Shown piece by piece: positions 11,397 through 19,591 of a DNA stretch of 64,000 bases. Each line of letters starts with the position of its first letter. The first letter of the stretch is position 1. This DNA comes from Aquabacterium sp. (lineage in GTDB: Bacteria > Pseudomonadota > Gammaproteobacteria > Burkholderiales > Burkholderiaceae_C): NCBI RefSeq assembly GCF_016195855.1, contig NZ_JACPYU010000020.1, positions 62,001 to 126,000 of the forward strand, in the 5' to 3' direction. The notes below the pieces were generated by a model, which searched no databases, was not told where the DNA came from, and saw nothing but the letters and a program-made list of their open reading frames with translations. The position numbers and the translations under genes are program-made.

Positions 11397-13088
11397 ATGA
11401 ACACCGACGTCATCTGGCGCGTACTGCTCGCCGCCGCCATGCTCCTGATGGGCTGGGACATGAGCCGGGCCGCCGAGCCCACACCTGCCTCCGTTCCTGC
11501 ACTAGCTCCCGCCCCCCACCTGTTCAAGCAGCATTGCGCCAGCTGCCATGGCGAGCAACGCACCGGTGGCATGGGCCCCGCCCTGCTGCCCGAAAGCCTG
11601 GAGCGCCTGCGCAAGGCCGAGGCGATCAATGTCATCGGCCAGGGTCGCCCTGCCACCCAGATGCCGGCTTTTGGCAGCACCTTGAGCGAAGAGCAGATCA
11701 CCCAGCTGGCCAGCTGGATCTACACCCCGGTTCTGCCTGCACCCGTCTGGCGCGATGAAGACATCCGCGCCTCGCGCACCGAGACCACACCCGCGCCACA
11801 AGCCCAGGCCAAACCCCAAGCCAAACCAATCTGGCAAGCCGACCCGCTCAACCTCTTCGTGGTGGTGGAAGGTGGCGACCACCACGTCTCCATCGTGGAT
11901 GGCGACAAGCTCGAAGTCATCCACCGCTTTGCCAGTCGCTATGCCTTGCACGGCGGGCCCAAGTTCTCACCCGATGGCCGCTTCGTGTACTTTGGCTCGC
12001 GTGATGGCTGGATCACCAAGTACGACCTCTACACCCTGCAGGTGGTGGCAGAGGTGCGTGCCGGGCTGAACATGCGCAATGTGGCGGTCTCTGGCGACGG
12101 CCGCTGGGTGCTGGCCGGCAACTACCTGCCCGGCAACGTCGTGCTGTTCGATGCCGACCTCCAGCTCGTGCGCATCTACCCCGCCACCAGCCTGGACGGC
12201 AAGCAGACGTCGCGTGTGTCCGCCGTGTACGACGCCGCACCCCGCCAGAGCTTCATCGTCGCGCTCAAGGACCTGCCCGAGTTGTGGGAGATCTCGTACA
12301 ACCCCAAGGCCGAGCCCATCCACGATGGTTATGTGCACGACTTCCGCATGGGCGAGGCCATCGCCAAGAACGGCTACCTGGGTGTGCGCCGCACGCCCTT
12401 GAGCCAGCCGCTGGACGACTTCTTTTTCGACCCGCCCTACAAGCACGTGATCGGCGCGGGCCGCCCGGCTGCGATCAAGCCCGTCGCGGCAGCCAGCAGC
12501 GCTTCGGGCCCAGCCTCAGCCGCGTCAGCCGCCTCCAGCCCCGCAGACGAGCCACCCAGCGCCCAGGTCATCAACCTGGATGCCCGCCAGCGCGTGGCCA
12601 CCCTGCCCCTGCCCGGCATGCCGCACCTGGGATCGGGCATCAGCTTCCAGTACAAGGGCCAAACCGTGCTGGCCACACCCAATCTGCAACAAGGCCTCAT
12701 CAGCGTCATCGACATGAAGACCTGGCAGGTCATCAAGCAGATCCCCACACCAGGCCCGGGCTTCTTCATGCGCAGCCACGAGCAGTCCCGCTACCTGTGG
12801 ACGGACTCGATGATGTCACCATCGGCCAAACACATCCTCACCGTGATCGACAAGACCACGCTGGAGCCCGTGGCCCAGGTCAAGGCACCCGAAGGCCAGA
12901 CCCTGGCGCACATCGAGTTCACCCGCGATGGCCGCTATGCCTTGGCCAGCCTGTGGGAAATGAACGGCGCGCTGATCGTGTACGACGCCGCGACCTTGAA
13001 AGAAGTCAAGCGCCTGCCCATGAGCAAGCCCGTGGGCAAGTACAACGTGTTCAACAAGATCACGCGCTCGGAAGGCACCTCGCACTGA
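11397..13088 (+). CDS. nirN: Dihydro-heme d1 dehydrogenase NirN (c-heme plus d1 propeller)
   Basis: A 563-residue periplasmic protein. It has a signal peptide (about residues 1-25), a cytochrome c domain with CASCH at residues 47-51, then a d1-binding propeller from about residue 150. NirN introduces the last double bond of heme d1 and hands it to NirS. It is longer than the roughly 490-residue Pseudomonas protein because of a Pro/Ala/Gln linker near residues 120-145 and an Ala/Ser-rich insert at about 356-386. It ends the operon; nirE, the uroporphyrinogen methyltransferase often found here, is absent. Confidence 0.9.
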   Translation: MNTDVIWRVLLAAAMLLMGWDMSRAAEPTPASVPALAPAPHLFKQHCASCHGEQRTGGMGPALLPESLERLRKAEAINVIGQGRPATQMPAFGSTLSEEQITQLASWIYTPVLPAPVWRDEDIRASRTETTPAPQAQAKPQAKPIWQADPLNLFVVVEGGDHHVSIVDGDKLEVIHRFASRYALHGGPKFSPDGRFVYFGSRDGWITKYDLYTLQVVAEVRAGLNMRNVAVSGDGRWVLAGNYLPGNVVLFDADLQLVRIYPATSLDGKQTSRVSAVYDAAPRQSFIVALKDLPELWEISYNPKAEPIHDGYVHDFRMGEAIAKNGYLGVRRTPLSQPLDDFFFDPPYKHVIGAGRPAAIKPVAAASSASGPASAASAASSPADEPPSAQVINLDARQRVATLPLPGMPHLGSGISFQYKGQTVLATPNLQQGLISVIDMKTWQVIKQIPTPGPGFFMRSHEQSRYLWTDSMMSPSAKHILTVIDKTTLEPVAQVKAPEGQTLAHIEFTRDGRYALASLWEMNGALIVYDAATLKEVKRLPMSKPVGKYNVFNKITRSEGTSH

Positions 13089-13118
13089 GGTGCCCTTCTC
13101 CATCACATCTCGATCACA

Positions 13119-14330
13119 TCAAACGCCGCCCGTGCCAAACACCTCGGCGTGGATGCGCTCAGCGGGCACCTTCAGGGCCTTCAAGGCAGCCATTTGCGCC
13201 TGCATGAAGGGCTTGGGGCCGCACACGTAAAAGTCCGCCTCGCCGCTGGGCAACACGTCCTGCAGGCGTGACAGCTCGATGCGGCCCACCTCGTGTGGAT
13301 GGGCCTGGTCCTCTTCACGCGGGAACTCGTAATGCACCCTGGTCTTGACCCGCGGGTTGGACGCCGCCACCTTGGCCACATGCTCGCGGAAGGCGTGCAC
13401 ACCACCATGTCGGCACGCATGGATGAAACGCACTTCGCGCTTGGGTGCGCTTTTGACCAACTCTTCCAGCATCGACACCATGGGCGTGAGGCCCACGCCG
13501 GCACTGATCAGCACGACCGGGCTCTCGCGGTCCTGATGCAGCACGAAGTCACCCATGGGCGGCGCCACCTCGATCACGTCGCCCTCCTTCACGCTGGCAT
13601 GCAATAGGTTGGACACCATGCCTTGCGGGCGAGCCGCGGCCTCGTCCCCGCTTTCGCGTTTGACCGAGATGCGCAAGGCCTGCCCGCCCGGCGCCGCAGA
13701 CAAGCTGTACTGGCGCGGCTGGCTGTAGCCCAGCGCAGGCACGAACAGCTTCACCGACACATACTGACCAGGCCGATAGCCCGGCACCTCGCCGCCATCG
13801 GCAGGCACCAGGTAGAAGGACGTGATCTCCTCGCTCTCGACCTGTTTGCGCTCGACACGGAAGTTGCGCCAGCCGCTCCAACCGCCTTGCACCTGAGCGG
13901 CCTGCGCATACAACTTGGCTTCGATGCCGATCAGCACATCGGCCAACTGCCCATAAGCCGCGCCCCAGGCGTCGATCAACTCGTCCGTCGCCAGCGCGCC
14001 CAACACCTCGCGGATGGACGCCAGCAAGTGGCGCCCCACGATGCCGTAATGCTCCGCACGGATGCCCAGGCTCACATGCTTGTTGGCGATCAACTCCAGC
14101 ACGGGCATCAGCACGCCGGGGTTGTCAATGTGCTGTGCGTAGGCGGCCACGGCCATGGCCAGGGCCTGCTGCTGGCTGCCCTCACGCTGGTGGCCTTGGT
14201 TGAAGATGGCCTTGAGCTCGGGGTTGTGCTCGAACATGCGGGCATAGAAATGACGCGTCAATGCCACGCCTTGCTCCTTGAGCAGGGCCGCCGTGCCTTT
14301 GACAAGTTCGCGATGGGTCTGGGTCAACAT
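13119..14330 (-). CDS. hmp: Flavohemoprotein, nitric oxide dioxygenase
   Basis: A 403-residue flavohemoglobin. The globin domain (about residues 1-140) contains the proximal His in ANKHVSLGI (around residue 85). A ferredoxin-reductase-type FAD domain follows with RQYSLS, and the NAD domain shows ISAGVGLTPM and YVCGPKPFM. It oxidises NO to nitrate aerobically and reduces it slowly to N2O without oxygen. It is convergent with nirN and divergent from nrdD. An NsrR-like palindrome 30 bp before its start suggests direct NO-responsive repression. Confidence 0.95.
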   Translation of the reverse strand: MLTQTHRELVKGTAALLKEQGVALTRHFYARMFEHNPELKAIFNQGHQREGSQQQALAMAVAAYAQHIDNPGVLMPVLELIANKHVSLGIRAEHYGIVGRHLLASIREVLGALATDELIDAWGAAYGQLADVLIGIEAKLYAQAAQVQGGWSGWRNFRVERKQVESEEITSFYLVPADGGEVPGYRPGQYVSVKLFVPALGYSQPRQYSLSAAPGGQALRISVKRESGDEAAARPQGMVSNLLHASVKEGDVIEVAPPMGDFVLHQDRESPVVLISAGVGLTPMVSMLEELVKSAPKREVRFIHACRHGGVHAFREHVAKVAASNPRVKTRVHYEFPREEDQAHPHEVGRIELSRLQDVLPSGEADFYVCGPKPFMQAQMAALKALKVPAERIHAEVFGTGGV

Positions 14331-14359
14331 GCAAATCCTTGAGGTGGTTCAATTTCAAT

Positions 14360-14382
14360 AACATTCATTCTAAATGAATGTT
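14360..14382. promoter_or_regulatory. NsrR-like palindrome in the hmp promoter
   Basis: A perfect inverted repeat, AACATTCATT then CTA then AATGAATGTT. Read as 11-1-11 it matches the published gamma/beta-proteobacterial NsrR consensus (AAGATGCATTT arms) at 8 and 9 of 11 positions. It lies 30-52 bp upstream of hmp, the classical NsrR target. No nsrR gene is in this window. Confidence 0.6.
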
Positions 14383-14409
14383 TAAGACGCGCGAAATCCT
14401 GAGGGCGGA

Positions 14410-14423
14410 TTGACCAGGGTCAA
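14410..14423. promoter_or_regulatory. FNR/Dnr-type box upstream of nrdD
   Basis: TTGACCAGGGTCAA is a TTGA-N6-TCAA palindrome centred about 86 bp before the nrdD start. A class II position would put the transcription start near 14458, so the first NrdR box would overlap it. It shares TTGACC-N2-GGTCAA with the site at 51489-51502. Confidence 0.6.
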
Positions 14424-14446
14424 CCGTAAGGTCATTCAAGATCGGA

Positions 14447-14462
14447 ACACTACCCGTAGCGT
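14447..14462. promoter_or_regulatory. NrdR box 1 of nrdD
   Basis: ACACTACCCGTAGCGT resembles the NrdR consensus acaCwATATaTwGtgt at its CTA...TAG core. It pairs with a second box starting exactly 32 bp further on, the three-helical-turn spacing expected for NrdR repressor sites in front of ribonucleotide reductase genes. Confidence 0.65.
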
Positions 14463-14478
14463 TTTGAAGACCAATCAA

Positions 14479-14494
14479 ACACTACATCTAGTAG
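14479..14494. promoter_or_regulatory. NrdR box 2 of nrdD
   Basis: ACACTACATCTAGTAG is the better match of the two boxes to the NrdR consensus. It ends 8 bp before the nrdD ATG and overlaps the region needed for ribosome loading. The nrdR gene is not in the window. Confidence 0.68.
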
Positions 14495-14502
14495 GAGCCC
14501 GC

Positions 14503-16545
14503 ATGTCAGACACCCCTATCTCTTCGACGGAGACCTGCGCGGTCGCCGTGATCAAACGCAATGGCGCCACGGCCAGCTTCCACCTCGACAAGATCGCCCG
14601 AGCCATTGAAAGCGCCGGCCAGGCCACCGGCGAATTCGACGCCACGCGCGCGGTCGAGTTGGCCCGCATGGTCCGCCAGGCCCTGCAGCGCCGCGTGCCC
14701 ACCGTCGAGCAGATCCAGGACCAGGTCGAACGCACCCTGATCGAGGCGGGCCACTTCCACACCGCCCGCGCCTACATCGTCTACCGCGAACAACGCAGCA
14801 CCCTGCGCCGCGACAAGGCCTGCGCCGTGGATGTAGAGCGCTCGGTCAACGAATACCTCTCGCAGCAAGACTGGCGCGTCAACGCCAATGCCAACCAGGG
14901 CTACTCATTGGGTGGCCTCATCCTCAATGTCTCGGGCAAGGTGATCGCCAACTACTGGCTGGCCCACGTCTACCCCGCCGAGATCGGCCATGCGCACCGC
15001 GAGGCCGACATCCACATCCATGATCTGGACATGCTCTCGGGCTACTGCGCTGGCTGGTCGCTGCGCACCCTGCTGCATGAAGGGCTCAACGGTGTGCCCG
15101 GCAAGGTCGAAGCCGGCCCAGCCAAGCACCTGTCCAGCGCGGTTGGCCAGATCGTCAACTTCCTGGGCACCTTGCAGAACGAATGGGCCGGCGCCCAGGC
15201 CTTCAGCTCGTTCGACACCTACCTGGCGCCTTATGTGCGCAAGGACAGCCTCAGCTACGAGCAGGTGCGCCAGTGCATCCAGGAGCTGGTCTACAACCTC
15301 AACGTGCCCTCGCGCTGGGGCACGCAAACGCCCTTCACCAACCTGACCTTCGACTGGACCTGCCCTGAGGATCTCAAAGAACAAGTGCCCGTCGTCGCCG
15401 GCCAGGAAATGCCCTTCGCCTACGGTGACCTGCAAGTGGAGATGGACCTGATCAACCAGGCCTACATCGACGTGATGATGCGCGGCGACGCCAAAGGCCG
15501 CGCCTTCACCTTCCCCATCCCCACCTACAACATCACCAAGGACTTCGACTGGGATCACCCCAACACCGAGCGCCTGTTCGAGATGACGGCCAAGTACGGC
15601 CTGCCCTACTTCCAGAACTTCCTGAACTCGGACCTGCAGCCCAACATGATCCGATCCATGTGCTGCCGGCTGCAGCTGGACCTGCGCGAGCTGCTCAAGC
15701 GCGGCAACGGCCTGTTTGGCTCGGCCGAGCAAACCGGCTCGCTGGGCGTGGTGACCATCAACTGCGCGCGCCTGGGCTACCTGTACAGGGACGACGAAGC
15801 CGCCTTGCTGGCCCGCACCGACGAATTGATCGAGCTGGGCAAGAACAGCCTGGAGATCAAGCGCAAGGTCATCCAGCAGCACATGGACAACGGCCTGTTC
15901 CCCTACACCAAGCGCTACCTGGGCACGCTGCGCAACCACTTCTCCACGCTGGGTGTGAACGGCATCAACGAGATGATCCGCAACTTCACGGGGGACCTGG
16001 AAGACATCACCACCCCCTGGGGCGAGGCCTTTGCCCTGCGCTTCCTGGACCACATCCGCGCCCGCATCACGGACATCCAGGAAGAGACCGGCCACCTCTA
16101 CAACCTGGAAGCCACCCCGGCGGAGGGCACCACCTACCGCTTCGCCAAGGAAGACCTCAAGCGCTTTGGCGACATCTTGCAGGCCGGCCCCAAGGACATG
16201 CCCTACTACACCAACTCCTCGCAACTGCCGGTGGGCTTCTGCGACGACCCATTTGAAGCACTGGAGCGCCAGGAGCCCTTGCAGGCCAAGTACACGGGTG
16301 GTACTGTTTTGCATCTGTACCTGGGTGAGCGCGTGTCATCGGCTCACGCCTGCAAGGAACTGGTCAAACGTGCCCTGACACGCTTCAGGCTGCCCTACAT
16401 CACGATCACCCCGACCTTCTCGATCTGCCCTGTGCACGGCTACCTGTCTGGCGAACACGAGTTCTGCCCCAAGTGCGACGAAGAGGCCCTCGCCCGCAAG
16501 CGCCCCGAGCCGCAGCCAGCAGACGCCTGCTGCCCGCATCACTGA
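14503..16545 (+). CDS. nrdD: Anaerobic (class III) ribonucleotide reductase, catalytic chain lacking the glycyl-radical tail
   Basis: A 680-residue protein that makes deoxynucleotides from ribonucleoside triphosphates without oxygen. An N-terminal ATP-cone (about residues 12-105, IKRNGATASFHLDKI) precedes the ten-stranded barrel with active-site segments such as MCCRLQLD. The C-terminus has the zinc-site cysteines in CPVHGY and CPKC, then stops in DACCPHH. The usual RVxGYxxP glycyl-radical segment that follows CPKC in single-chain enzymes is absent here and is found in the next gene. ATG 14503 was chosen for GTAGGAG just upstream; an in-frame extension to 14410 would run through the regulatory boxes. 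Confidence 0.92.
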   Translation: MSDTPISSTETCAVAVIKRNGATASFHLDKIARAIESAGQATGEFDATRAVELARMVRQALQRRVPTVEQIQDQVERTLIEAGHFHTARAYIVYREQRSTLRRDKACAVDVERSVNEYLSQQDWRVNANANQGYSLGGLILNVSGKVIANYWLAHVYPAEIGHAHREADIHIHDLDMLSGYCAGWSLRTLLHEGLNGVPGKVEAGPAKHLSSAVGQIVNFLGTLQNEWAGAQAFSSFDTYLAPYVRKDSLSYEQVRQCIQELVYNLNVPSRWGTQTPFTNLTFDWTCPEDLKEQVPVVAGQEMPFAYGDLQVEMDLINQAYIDVMMRGDAKGRAFTFPIPTYNITKDFDWDHPNTERLFEMTAKYGLPYFQNFLNSDLQPNMIRSMCCRLQLDLRELLKRGNGLFGSAEQTGSLGVVTINCARLGYLYRDDEAALLARTDELIELGKNSLEIKRKVIQQHMDNGLFPYTKRYLGTLRNHFSTLGVNGINEMIRNFTGDLEDITTPWGEAFALRFLDHIRARITDIQEETGHLYNLEATPAEGTTYRFAKEDLKRFGDILQAGPKDMPYYTNSSQLPVGFCDDPFEALERQEPLQAKYTGGTVLHLYLGERVSSAHACKELVKRALTRFRLPYITITPTFSICPVHGYLSGEHEFCPKCDEEALARKRPEPQPADACCPHH

Positions 16546-16591
16546 TGCACGTTACGGACCACTTTCCCCACTCGACCAGGAGCAAACCGCC

Positions 16592-16771
16592 ATGATGACC
16601 ATTCGCCAACCCCAAAGCGGCCACCCCGTTCTCACTGACAGCGAACGCCAACGCTGCGAGATCTGGACCCGTGTGATGGGCTACCACCGCCCGGTATCGT
16701 CCTTCAACACCGGCAAGAAGGGCGAGTTCGCCGAACGGATCTACTTCAAGGAGACTTGCAAGCCATGTTGA
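16592..16771 (+). CDS. Small glycyl-radical subunit of class III ribonucleotide reductase (split NrdD tail)
   Basis: A 59-residue gene with CAGGAG about 9 bp before its ATG. Its core, CEIWTRVMGYHRPVSSFN then GKKGEF, is the family C-terminal glycyl-radical segment (typically R-x2-GY-x2-P, then W/FN-x-GK-x2-E). The radical glycine would be Gly30. It lies 46 bp after nrdD in another frame and overlaps nrdG by 7 bp. It therefore looks like a genuine separate cistron, not a simple frameshift. An alternative ATG lies one codon downstream. The split is visible in sequence; that the two chains form one enzyme is inference. Confidence 0.8.
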   Translation: MMTIRQPQSGHPVLTDSERQRCEIWTRVMGYHRPVSSFNTGKKGEFAERIYFKETCKPC

Positions 16772-17457
16772 AAGTTGGTGGCTTCACCCCCCTGAGCACC
16801 TCGGACTGGCCAGGCAACCTGGCCGCCGTGGTGTTCGTGCAGGGCTGCCCCTGGCGCTGCCACTATTGCCACAACGTCGATCTGCAAGGCCGCGAAGGCG
16901 GCATGCCTGCGGGCTGGCAGCACGTGATTGGCACACTGGCGCGCCGCAAAGGCCTGCTTGACGGGGTGGTGTTCAGCGGTGGCGAGCCCACGCTGGACCC
17001 CGAACTGGTGGACGCCATCGACACCGTGCGCAGCATGGGCTTCAAAGCCGGGCTGCACACGGCCGGCATCTACCCGGACAAGCTGGAAAAAGTCCTGCCC
17101 CTGCTGGACTGGGTCGGCTTTGACATCAAGGCCAACTTCGCCGACTACGAGGCCGTTACCGACATGCCGCGCAGCGGCCTGCCCGCGTGGCGCAGCCTGC
17201 AATCGGTGCTGCAGGCCGTCAAGCGCCAGAACCTGGGCCTGGAAATCCGCACCACCTACCACCCCGATCTGCACAGTGACGACCAGCTCGTGGCATTGGC
17301 AGACTCGCTCGTGCACCTGGGCATCCAGCATTGGGTGATCCAGCAATTCCGCCCCGCCCACACCCAGCACGCCGATCTGACCGCCACATGGGCACCACCC
17401 AGCGCACAGCTGATGCAACGCCTGCGCGACGCCGGATTGACGCTCGAACTTCGATAG
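16765..17457 (+). CDS. nrdG: Anaerobic ribonucleotide reductase activating protein (radical SAM)
   Basis: The 230-residue radical SAM activase installs the glycyl radical on the class III reductase. The cluster motif is CPWRCHYC (residues 28-35), followed by FSGGEPTLD around residues 72-80. The length and GCPWRCHYCHN context place it in the NrdG2 subfamily, not the short E. coli NrdG. ATG 16765 is preferred over TTG 16756 because AAGGAG at 16748-16753 is correctly spaced only for the ATG. It overlaps the small glycyl-radical gene, supporting coupled translation. Confidence 0.92.
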   Translation: MLKVGGFTPLSTSDWPGNLAAVVFVQGCPWRCHYCHNVDLQGREGGMPAGWQHVIGTLARRKGLLDGVVFSGGEPTLDPELVDAIDTVRSMGFKAGLHTAGIYPDKLEKVLPLLDWVGFDIKANFADYEAVTDMPRSGLPAWRSLQSVLQAVKRQNLGLEIRTTYHPDLHSDDQLVALADSLVHLGIQHWVIQQFRPAHTQHADLTATWAPPSAQLMQRLRDAGLTLELR

Positions 17458-17487
17458 ACTGGCCGCCTCTTACCTGGCTTTCACACC

Positions 17488-17892
17488 ATGCAGATCTCCA
17501 CCTTTGACGACTTGCTCCAGGCCGCCCGCCAGCAACCCGACGCCCAGCGCTTGCTGCTGGTGTTTGCCGAGGCCACCCTGCCGGACAACGCCTCGCCCGA
17601 GCAACGCGCGGCCTTTGCGGCTGGCCACGGCGGCGAGCTGGCCCCTACCACCTGCGTCGACAAGACGCCTGAAGAGATCGGCAGCTTTGCCGCGCTGGTT
17701 CAGGAAGCGGCCCAGTTCAGCCCGCAATGGGTGATCGTGTTTGTCGCTGGCGCGGCAGGCATCGGCCCCAAGGCCCCCAGCAGCAAGGACGTCGAGCCCC
17801 ATCTGCAAGGCATGGTCGAGGCCATCAAGGCTGGCCAGCTGGGCAGTTTCATCCCCTTCAACCGCGATGGCGATGCGGTCAACCTGAACTGA
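17488..17892 (+). CDS. Conserved protein of unknown function downstream of nrdG
   Basis: A 134-residue soluble acidic protein without signal peptide or membrane segment. It begins MQISTFDDLLQAARQQP and has a single Cys in PTTCVDKTPEE (about residue 56). Similar small proteins in Burkholderiales are, from memory, sometimes labelled ribonucleotide reductase subunit alpha without experimental support. It follows nrdG by 30 bp on the same strand, so it may be the fourth gene of the nrdD operon. Its 3' end is 12 bp from the convergent nnrS. I do not recognise a function. Confidence 0.6.
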   Translation: MQISTFDDLLQAARQQPDAQRLLLVFAEATLPDNASPEQRAAFAAGHGGELAPTTCVDKTPEEIGSFAALVQEAAQFSPQWVIVFVAGAAGIGPKAPSSKDVEPHLQGMVEAIKAGQLGSFIPFNRDGDAVNLN

Positions 17893-17904
17893 TTCCAACT
17901 CGGA

Positions 17905-19143
17905 TCAGCCTGGCCTGCCATCCACCCTGGGCAGGCCATACCAACGCCCATAGCGCAAAGCCCAGCCGCCCATCACGACCAGCCAGGCCGTGGCGCCCCC
18001 CAGCAGCAACCAGCCGGATTGCGCGGGCCACACGATGGCCGACAGGCGCAAGACCACGGCCACCTGCAAGCCCCAGAAGAGGCCCCAGGCCAGGTTGTCT
18101 GCCGTGAGCGTGCGGCCGCTGTGGCCACAACTGACCCGCGTGGCCATGGCCAGCAAGATGCTGCCCAGGAAACCCATGGTCAAGGCGTGCAGGGGCAAGA
18201 GGTTCCACAGCCCGTCACCCATGAGCTGCGCGACCGCGTCCAGGCACAGGGTCAGGCCCAGCCAGACGAAGCCGATGTGCAACATGGCCAGCAAGCGGAT
18301 GCGCAGGCTTTGCACCAGGCCCCAGCGCACCGCCAGGCCCAGCACCAGCAAGCCGCCGGCAACAGAGCTGAAGGCCCGCAAGCTCGACAGGATCACGCCC
18401 TGCCAACCCAAGGCATCGGTCACCACCCACAGCCCTTGCAGCCCCACGAAGCTCAACAAGGTCCACAACAGCCAGTTGGGACGCCAGGCATCCAGGATGG
18501 GCAAGGCCGAGGCCGTGAAAAACGGGATCATGCGGTGGGCCACGCTCACGTACACCGGCACGATGAACAGCCACAGGCCCAACTGCGCGGCCAGGTGGAT
18601 GACGCGGTAATCGTTCAAAGCCAGGCCGGCAGCCGCGGACAACATGGCCAGCACGCCCAAGGCACTGGCCACCGCAATCAGGCTGGCATGCAGCTTGTCC
18701 CGCGCCCGACTGCGCCGCAGCAGCCCGATGAAGCGCCCGGCCAGCATGGCCCAGCCACAGGTGGCCAGCAAGCCCCCCAAGGCCGACAGCAAATGGTGCA
18801 AATGCGCCCCACACAGCACCAGCACCCAGCCCGCACCTGTGGTCGCCACCGCAGGCAAGATGGCCCGGGCCGGCACATCGGGCATCTGCAGCCACTTCGG
18901 GCCAGCCGTGAACAAAAAGCCCGAGAAGAACAAGGGCAGGAAGCCCAGGCTCATCACCACGGCATGCACGAAGGTGGGAGGCAACGCCGTGGCCGGAGAT
19001 GGCCACGCACCCGCGCGGGCCATGATCTCTGCCCACCACCACAAGGCCGCAGCCGCCATCACGCAGGCCGCCGTGAAAAAGCTCAGGCGATGCGGTGCGG
19101 CCAGCAAGGTCGAGAAGTGCCAGGCCGGCTTAGCGTCGGGCAT
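17905..19143 (-). CDS. nnrS: NnrS family heme-copper membrane protein
   Basis: A 412-residue integral membrane protein with about twelve hydrophobic segments. Family signatures are the early PHRLSFF, HAVVMSLGFLPLFFSGFLFTA near residues 65-85, VYVSVAHRMIPFF mid-protein, and HALTMGFLGSILLAMATRVS late. NnrS proteins are NO-induced heme- and copper-containing proteins that protect against nitrosative stress. ATG 19143 was chosen because it starts at the conserved N-terminus; the frame is open upstream but overlaps ubiT. It ends the dnr1-ubiUVT gene string and overlaps ubiT by 14 bp. Confidence 0.88.
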   Translation of the reverse strand: MPDAKPAWHFSTLLAAPHRLSFFTAACVMAAAALWWWAEIMARAGAWPSPATALPPTFVHAVVMSLGFLPLFFSGFLFTAGPKWLQMPDVPARAILPAVATTGAGWVLVLCGAHLHHLLSALGGLLATCGWAMLAGRFIGLLRRSRARDKLHASLIAVASALGVLAMLSAAAGLALNDYRVIHLAAQLGLWLFIVPVYVSVAHRMIPFFTASALPILDAWRPNWLLWTLLSFVGLQGLWVVTDALGWQGVILSSLRAFSSVAGGLLVLGLAVRWGLVQSLRIRLLAMLHIGFVWLGLTLCLDAVAQLMGDGLWNLLPLHALTMGFLGSILLAMATRVSCGHSGRTLTADNLAWGLFWGLQVAVVLRLSAIVWPAQSGWLLLGGATAWLVVMGGWALRYGRWYGLPRVDGRPG

Positions 19144-19591
19144 GGGCTGCCCCGGCTTGAGCCGTCGTGGTACGCCCGAACGGCCAGCGGGGCGGCCCCA
19201 CCGCATCCAGCGTGTTCTTCAGCAGCAAGCCGAACTCGGTGTCCCCCTCCATGACCATAAGCCGGTCAAAGAACAAGGTGTCAGGGTCGTCCTGCCCTTG
19301 AAGCAAACGCCAGTAGACCGGCGCACTCGCCCGCAACGTCAAGGTCGCAGGCTGGCCACCTGGCGCGGGCGCCAGCCCCTGCGGCTGAGCCATCAGGCGA
19401 AAGCTCAAGCCCAGGTCATCCACCTGCAGAACCACCACACGGCCGGACAGGGCCTGACGGGTTTCGCCATCGACCATGGGCCACCACAAGCGGTTGAGGG
19501 CCTGCGCCGCCACCATGGACGGGGGCCACACGGGCAACTGGCTCACCATGCTGCGCAGCCAGGTGGGAACGGGCAAAGGCGTGTGCTTCAT
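19130..19591 (-). CDS. ubiT: UbiT, SCP2-domain protein for anaerobic ubiquinone synthesis
   Basis: A 153-residue SCP2-type lipid-binding protein (YhbT family), accessory factor of the oxygen-independent ubiquinone pathway. The SCP2 core runs from about residue 30 (LNRLWWPMVDGE) to LMVMEGDTEFGLLLKNTLD near 115-133. The C-terminus is Ala/Arg rich. It starts at 19591, overlapping the ubiV stop by 4 bp. Confidence 0.85.
   Translation of the reverse strand: MKHTPLPVPTWLRSMVSQLPVWPPSMVAAQALNRLWWPMVDGETRQALSGRVVVLQVDDLGLSFRLMAQPQGLAPAPGGQPATLTLRASAPVYWRLLQGQDDPDTLFFDRLMVMEGDTEFGLLLKNTLDAVGPPRWPFGRTTTAQAGAAHARR

Noticed and set aside
16546..16591. Programmed frameshift joining nrdD to the small glycyl-radical gene
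   Set aside because: There is a 46-bp gap after the stop, a separate ATG and a good ribosome site; no slippery sequence is visible near the stop.
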